Assembly: GCF_036325985.1 (NCBI RefSeq)
Contig: NZ_JAUHLI010000016.1
Span: 28,592 to 92,591, forward strand
Reading direction: 5' to 3'
Source of the DNA: Alkalimonas cellulosilytica
GTDB lineage: Bacteria > Pseudomonadota > Gammaproteobacteria > Enterobacterales > Alteromonadaceae
Length of the DNA: 64,000 bases
Shown here piece after piece: positions 60,317-64,000 of this stretch. Positions within the stretch are counted from its first letter, which is position 1, and every line of letters begins with the position of its first letter. The translations under genes were made by a program, and so were the position numbers. A model generated the notes under the pieces. The model was not told the DNA's origin and did no database searches. It saw only the letters and a program-made list of their open reading frames with translations.

Positions 60317-61105
60317 ATGAAGGCATGGTGGCTTTTTCTGCTGGTGCTGTTTGCGATAGAGGCCTACCCTGAGGGTGATGTAACGCACCTGCGAATTCTC
60401 ACTGAACACAATCCTCCGGGTCAGTACCTGAATGAGCATGGGGAGCTGGCTGGTGTCACCGTTGCTTTTATCCGGCAATTGCAACACCGATTGGATGAGC
60501 CTGCCGAGATCGAACTTTTACCCTGGGCTCGGGCTTTTGAGATAGCCCGGCGGGATCCCCATATCGCCTTGTTTGAAACGGCCCGCACGCCAGAGCGCGA
60601 GCCTTGGTTCCAGTGGGTTGGGCCGCTGAAGTATGTTCAGACCGCTATTTATGGCCGGGCTGATCGGTTAGGGATGGATCCGCTGGATACAGGGTTGAAT
60701 GCTGGCCTGATTGCTTGTGAATACCGACATTCACTGCATGTTGATTTACTGAAGCATCATGGTTATGTCGAAGGAAAAAATCTGGTGCTTACATTGCACC
60801 ATGGTGATTGTTTTCAAATGCTGCTGCGTGGCCGGGTCGATTTAGTGGTGCTGCATGATGCGGTGGTGGCGGAGCGGGAAAAGCAATTGCAGGCCATGGC
60901 TGGTACTGGGCTGTACCGGCTAAAACAAATTCGTGAAGTGGAGCTGTATCTCGCTTTTTCGCTGGACGTGGCCCCAAAACGAATCGCAGCCTGGCAACAG
61001 GCGCTGCAACAAAGTTACCTCGATGGCAGCATGCGTCAGCTGTATCAGCCAGTTTATTCGGAGTACTTGATTGAGCGGTTGGAACAATGGGCGCAGCAGA
61101 AGTAG
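60317..61105 (+). CDS. periplasmic substrate-binding protein (amino-acid ABC type, orphan)
   Basis: This protein of about 262 residues has a signal peptide (MKAWWLFLLVLFAIEAYPEG) and the bacterial extracellular solute-binding fold of family 3: LRILTEHNPPGQYLNEHGEL, LPWARAFEIARRDPHIALFE and a late Asp/Arg segment. No permease or ATPase genes are adjacent, as is common for such proteins in Alteromonadales, where they may act as sensors or scavengers. ATG 60317 has AGGA eight bases upstream; ATG 60308 is also possible. It is the last chromosomal gene before the tRNA fragment. Confidence 0.82.
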   Translation: MKAWWLFLLVLFAIEAYPEGDVTHLRILTEHNPPGQYLNEHGELAGVTVAFIRQLQHRLDEPAEIELLPWARAFEIARRDPHIALFETARTPEREPWFQWVGPLKYVQTAIYGRADRLGMDPLDTGLNAGLIACEYRHSLHVDLLKHHGYVEGKNLVLTLHHGDCFQMLLRGRVDLVVLHDAVVAEREKQLQAMAGTGLYRLKQIREVELYLAFSLDVAPKRIAAWQQALQQSYLDGSMRQLYQPVYSEYLIERLEQWAQQK

Positions 61106-61126
61106 CCATAAAGCGACTGCTTGAAA

Positions 61127-61175
61127 TGGTGGCCCCAGCTGGACTCGAACCAGCGACCGATCGATTATGAGTCGA
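61127..61175 (-). other. 3' half of a CAT-anticodon tRNA (tRNA-Ile2 type), probable element attachment site
   Basis: Read on the minus strand this holds an anticodon loop CTCATAA, part of the anticodon stem, a variable loop, a complete T arm (GCTGG-TTCGAGT-CCAGC), the 3' acceptor strand TGGGGCC, then A and CCA. The 5' half (acceptor, D arm) is missing: to the right the sequence turns into unrelated AT-rich DNA. The T arm and anticodon region match the tRNA-Ile with modified CAU (ileX/ileY type) better than tRNA-Met. Integrative elements often leave such a 3' fragment, and an integrase gene follows. Confidence 0.8.
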
Positions 61176-61267
61176 GCGTATATCGTATTTCCCCGCATTG
61201 CTTTACATATCAAATTCAAATAAAAACAGAAGTTTAGCCTTAGATCCCTTCGCTGGCGCATTGTTCG

Positions 61268-61325
61268 ATATTGGTGTATATTGGTACAACTCCGATCCGC
61301 AGCCGATCCGCAGAACGATCCGCAG
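61268..61325. repeat. short direct repeats upstream of the integrase
   Basis: Two copies of ATATTGGT start 10 bp apart (61268 and 61278). They are followed by three copies of CGATCCGCAG at 61293-61302, 61304-61313 and 61316-61325, starting 11 and 12 bp apart. Repeats phased at about one helical turn between an attachment site and an integrase gene look like arm-type integrase or accessory-factor sites. Confidence 0.65.
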
Positions 61326-61341
61326 CTATCAAACAGTAAAA

Positions 61342-61374
61342 AGCCCCGCAGGTGCGCCAACACCGTGCAGGGCT
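61342..61374 (-). terminator. strong hairpin in the integrase leader, terminator-like on the minus strand
   Basis: AGCCC, GCA and GGTG pair with CACC, TGC and GGGCT around a CGCCAA loop, with single-base bulges. On the minus strand the stem is followed by TTTTT, as in an intrinsic terminator for leftward transcription. On the plus strand it has no T run and sits 26 nt before the integrase ATG, where it could affect translation. Confidence 0.55.
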
Positions 61375-61400
61375 AACCAGAAGAACCATAGGGGGTTCAA

Positions 61401-62756
61401 ATGGCTAAAGCAGATTCTACCACCAAACCAGCAAGCGCCAGCAATAAAGTAAGTTTTACAGCTGGCCGTGTTGCATCATTCAAATGTGCCGAAGGTAAAA
61501 AAGATTCTTTTCTGTGGGATGAAAAACAGCCGGGGTTAGGGCTCAGGGCGTTTGCTTCAGGTAAGAAAACCTATATTTACCAAGTATGGGTTAACGGCAG
61601 AACACAACGGGCAGTAATTGGCTCGGTTGAAAGTTTTGATATTGAGCAAGCCAGATCAGAAGCTAGAAAACTGAGTGCGCTTGCTAGCCAGAACATAAGC
61701 CCGGCCAAAGTGAAACGCGAAAAGGCCGCCGCTGAACTGGCAGAAGAACAGGAAGTAAAACGCGGTTCTGTTACATTCGGCACCGTATGGGCTGAATATG
61801 TGGAAGCAAATAAAGGCGAGTGGGGACAAAAGCATTACCGCGATCATATTAATTTTGTGCAAGCGCCGGGTTTACCTTGTGACCGTGGCCGCCGGGTAAC
61901 TAAAGCAGGCTGTCTTTATCCGCTGGTTAGTGTAAAGCTGGCTGAGTTAACCGCCAGTGTTATTAAACGCTGGTTAGACAACGAGAACAAAACCCGCCCC
62001 GGCGTTGCAGCGCAAAGTTACCGCCTACTGTTTGCCTGTTTAAGTTGGTGCAATGAGCAGCCAGATTATGCCGGGCTGGTTGATGTCGCAGGTTTAAAAA
62101 GTAAAGCGGTGAAAAAAACCGTTACCAAGTTAAAGCCCCGCGATGATGTTTTACAGCGCGAGCAGCTACCCGCTTTTTTTTCAGAACTGCAAAAGATAGC
62201 AAACCCCGTTATTGCTGCTTATGTGCAAACATTGCTGCTAACGGGAGCCCGGCGCAATGAATTAATGGGCCTGCAATGGTCTGACGTTGATTTTAAATGG
62301 CAAAGCATGACTATACGCGATAAAGGCACCAGTAAAGGCAGCGTTGCTGGGGTGCGGGTTATTCCGTTAACGCCTTATGTTGCTAGCCTGCTTAACCAGT
62401 TACCCCGCCGCAATCAGTGGGTATTTTCTAGCCCTTCAGGTAAAGACGGTAGATTAGTAGATCCCCGCAAGAGTTTTGACCCCGCAGTCATTGCCGCAGG
62501 TATTGAAGGCTTAACCTTGCACGGCTTACGCCGCAGCTTTGCTACGTTGTCGGAATGGGTAGAAGTACCCGCCGGGGTAGTGGCACAGATTATGGGCCAT
62601 AAGCCAAGCGCCACTGCTGAAAAACATTACAAGCAAAGGCCGCTGGACTTACTTAGAGTATGGCATGAACGAATTGAAGCATGGTTTTTAGAGCAGGCCG
62701 GGCTTAGGGTGCCAGCGACCGCTGAGAAGCGTTTAACTGTGGTTCAGGGGGCGTAA
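61401..62756 (+). CDS. tyrosine recombinase integrase (tRNA-targeting phage/island type)
   Basis: This 451-residue integrase has an N-terminal arm-binding DUF4102-like domain (LGLRAFASGKKTYIYQVWVN), a core-binding domain and a C-terminal catalytic domain with Arg in TGARRNELMGLQW (near 283), His-x-x-Arg in LHGLRRSF (near 374), His in MGHKPS (near 400) and the nucleophile Tyr in KHYKQ (near 409). It would integrate and excise the element at the nearby tRNA. The upstream leader has phased repeats and a hairpin. The next gene starts on its stop codon (TAATG). Confidence 0.93.
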   Translation: MAKADSTTKPASASNKVSFTAGRVASFKCAEGKKDSFLWDEKQPGLGLRAFASGKKTYIYQVWVNGRTQRAVIGSVESFDIEQARSEARKLSALASQNISPAKVKREKAAAELAEEQEVKRGSVTFGTVWAEYVEANKGEWGQKHYRDHINFVQAPGLPCDRGRRVTKAGCLYPLVSVKLAELTASVIKRWLDNENKTRPGVAAQSYRLLFACLSWCNEQPDYAGLVDVAGLKSKAVKKTVTKLKPRDDVLQREQLPAFFSELQKIANPVIAAYVQTLLLTGARRNELMGLQWSDVDFKWQSMTIRDKGTSKGSVAGVRVIPLTPYVASLLNQLPRRNQWVFSSPSGKDGRLVDPRKSFDPAVIAAGIEGLTLHGLRRSFATLSEWVEVPAGVVAQIMGHKPSATAEKHYKQRPLDLLRVWHERIEAWFLEQAGLRVPATAEKRLTVVQGA

Positions 62757-63532
62757 TGAGCAAAAAAACTAGAACTTACACACTCGGTTCAAAAGATAGA
62801 TATGAAGGTTTGATTGTAACAACTATAGAAACATACAGATCACCTTCTGAGATGCCCGCCTCACCTGAAGCGTGGGATTTGGAACTTATGATTCCACACT
62901 TAGCAGAGCAACATTTTGGTTCATACCTGCACAGCTTAGACTTGCCATCAAAGTTTGACCCGGAAGCATGGAGCCGGAAAAGGTCTAAAGAACAACGTAC
63001 ATTAAAGCCAGCAATTGCACCGGTCATCCGATTTGAACGCTTCATTAAATGGCGGGCAAAAAAAGCGAAGTTACACCCACAAAAGTTAGAGGGCGTTAGG
63101 ATTGCTCTTAATGGTTTGCGGGAGCTATTTAGTGCAGAAGGCCATGCAATTTCTGGCAACTATGAGAAAGCAGCCGTACATATCGGGCGAGCTATGCCCA
63201 TTGCTGTAATTTTGAAAATGATGGAGATGGAACACCCTTATCAAACTGGCTTGGTTAGGCATAAAACTAATGCGCATGAAGGTGTTGCATGTATAAAGAG
63301 AGATAAAGATTTATCAGAAATTATTGCAAGACTAGCAAAGAGCCCCGGTACAGCTAAAGAGCTTTGGCCAGCATTTTTTGGTGCTCTTGATGAAGAAGGT
63401 TTATCGCCAGTCGAATGTTCACAGGAGCTTAAATATACTTATAGGGGACATAAAGGCAAAGATAAAAAAATAGCATTTACCACATTTCAAAACAGGCTTT
63501 CTACAGCTCGAAAATTTGGAGGTAAGAGCTAA
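62756..63532 (+). CDS. island protein of unknown function
   Basis: This 258-residue soluble protein is rich in Lys, Glu and Arg with mostly helical character (KWRAKKAKLHPQKLEGVRIA, AVILKMMEMEHPYQTGLVRH). I see no catalytic motif, signal or membrane helix, and I do not recognise a family. It is translationally coupled to the integrase by a 1-bp overlap, so it may help integration or be the first cargo gene. Confidence 0.7.
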   Translation: MSKKTRTYTLGSKDRYEGLIVTTIETYRSPSEMPASPEAWDLELMIPHLAEQHFGSYLHSLDLPSKFDPEAWSRKRSKEQRTLKPAIAPVIRFERFIKWRAKKAKLHPQKLEGVRIALNGLRELFSAEGHAISGNYEKAAVHIGRAMPIAVILKMMEMEHPYQTGLVRHKTNAHEGVACIKRDKDLSEIIARLAKSPGTAKELWPAFFGALDEEGLSPVECSQELKYTYRGHKGKDKKIAFTTFQNRLSTARKFGGKS

Positions 63533-63604
63533 TTTTCACGATAACCATGGCTAACAGGACGCACTAAACAAAATGAATCTGCTTAATCAAATAGGGGCAG
63601 ATTC

Positions 63605-63802
63605 ATGACAACTTTAACACCGCAAAACTTAACTACTGAACAGTTTGCCGAAGTCTTACACGGCAAACCCAGCACGATCAGAACCCGCCTTTGCAAAACC
63701 GGGAGTTTTTACGGCATTAGGCCGATCAAATTACCTTCAGGCCGCTTGTTATGGCCTGCTGATGCTGTACAGGCATTTTTAGCGGGTAAGGGGGCTGTCT
63801 AA
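63605..63802 (+). CDS. small winged-helix DNA-binding protein (AlpA/excisionase-like)
   Basis: This 65-residue protein looks like a MerR-type winged helix of the AlpA/excisionase kind: LTTEQFAEVLHGKPSTIRTR for the helix-turn-helix, PIKLPSGRLLWPADAVQAFL for the wing and last helix. Such proteins on integrative elements act as excisionase or control integrase expression. The ATG follows AGGGGCAG. The gene after it starts at its stop (TAATG). Confidence 0.72.
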   Translation: MTTLTPQNLTTEQFAEVLHGKPSTIRTRLCKTGSFYGIRPIKLPSGRLLWPADAVQAFLAGKGAV

Positions 63803-64000
63803 TGGTCGAAATTACTTTAGAACAGATAGCGGCCCAGCAACACAGCCTTTATGCCTTGCTCAATGGTGCCGTGCTTATTGATACCACCACCAGCGAGCAA
63901 ACAAAAGCTATACACGACTTTACCGCCGCTTATGAAAGGATGGTTGACCGCTTAAACGTGGTTGATGTTGATGCGGCTATTGATGCTATGAAAGAGGGCC
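63802..64000 (+). CDS. unknown island protein (partial, runs off the right edge)
   Basis: The frame opens with MVEITLEQIAAQQHSLYALL and stays open for the remaining 66 codons. The visible part is acidic and helical with no recognisable motif. It overlaps the excisionase-like gene by 1 bp, so it belongs to the same transcript. Confidence 0.6.
   Translation, partial: MVEITLEQIAAQQHSLYALLNGAVLIDTTTSEQTKAIHDFTAAYERMVDRLNVVDVDAAIDAMKEG

Larger units (their letters stand above)
61127..64000. mobile_element. left end of an integrative element (extends beyond window)
   Basis: A truncated tRNA gene, a tyrosine integrase and small genes of unknown function in one direction mark a tRNA-targeted integrative element. 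Its genes overlap by single bases (TAATG), are lower in GC and Gln content than the chromosomal genes to the left, and include an excisionase-like DNA-binding protein. The right end and cargo are outside the window. Confidence 0.75.

Noticed and set aside
61127..61175. A functional tRNA gene
   Set aside because: Only the anticodon-to-3' half is present; the D arm and 5' acceptor strand are missing and the last anticodon-stem pair is broken.
1..64000. CRISPR arrays, rRNA genes, insertion sequences or a riboswitch
   Set aside because: No regularly spaced repeat array, rRNA signature, transposase frame or recognisable riboswitch core was found on either strand.

Overview
The window is chromosomal DNA from a gammaproteobacterium. 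The gene families (RapA, RmuC, Aer-type chemoreceptor, DUF3034, TonB-dependent receptor, many GGDEF/EAL proteins, GlyGly-CTERM and PEP-CTERM proteins) suggest an Alteromonadales/Chromatiales relative such as Rheinheimera or Alishewanella. That placement is inference; no rRNA or other marker gene is present. Coding density is high, with no insertion sequence, CRISPR array or rRNA operon.

Layout. 1-9 kb: rapA (cut by the left edge), a PIN-PhoH ATPase, an exported transglutaminase-like protein coupled to a GlyGly-CTERM-type surface protein, an RluA-family pseudouridine synthase, a TPR protein with a decayed GGDEF domain and a 2-hydroxyacid dehydrogenase. 9-24.7 kb: a signalling-rich block with a PAS-GGDEF cyclase, a four-gene operon (cupredoxin-like protein, GGDEF-EAL protein, DUF3034, lipoprotein truncated globin), a PlpD-type patatin, an S9 peptidase, a PAS-EAL protein, an Aer-like chemoreceptor with a perfect FNR box upstream, and rmuC.

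25-40 kb is the most coherent system: a cell-wall (muropeptide) salvage regulon. It holds a TonB-dependent receptor, a dipeptide epimerase with a DUF819 membrane protein, an exported NagZ-type GH3 enzyme, a PBP4B/YfeW-like serine hydrolase, a sodium:solute symporter, a BadF-type sugar kinase, MurQ, a diaminopimelate decarboxylase and an RpiR/MurR-type regulator. All four promoter regions carry the same operator, GAAT-N5-ATTC, in pairs whose centres lie 30 or 32 bp apart. The proposed route is outer-membrane import, periplasmic trimming, sugar import by the symporter, phosphorylation, ether cleavage by MurQ, and separate use of the peptide part through the epimerase (L-Ala-D-Glu) and LysA (meso-DAP to lysine). 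The symporter plus kinase would take the place of the E. coli PTS permease MurP.

40-61 kb: an orphan PEP-CTERM trypsin-like protease, a TetR-adaptor-RND efflux set, a MocR-type regulator divergent from an EamA exporter, a soluble binding-protein/PDC-like protein, MtfA, envelope-response and small proteins, a lipocalin, an unusual pair of AMP-phosphorylase-like and divergent PRPP-synthetase-like genes, a chemoreceptor gene broken by a one-base frameshift, and a membrane diguanylate cyclase.

61.1 kb to the end: the edge of an integrative element. The 3' half of a CAT-anticodon tRNA gene (tRNA-Ile2 type) is followed by short direct repeats, a tyrosine integrase and small unknown genes running off the right edge.
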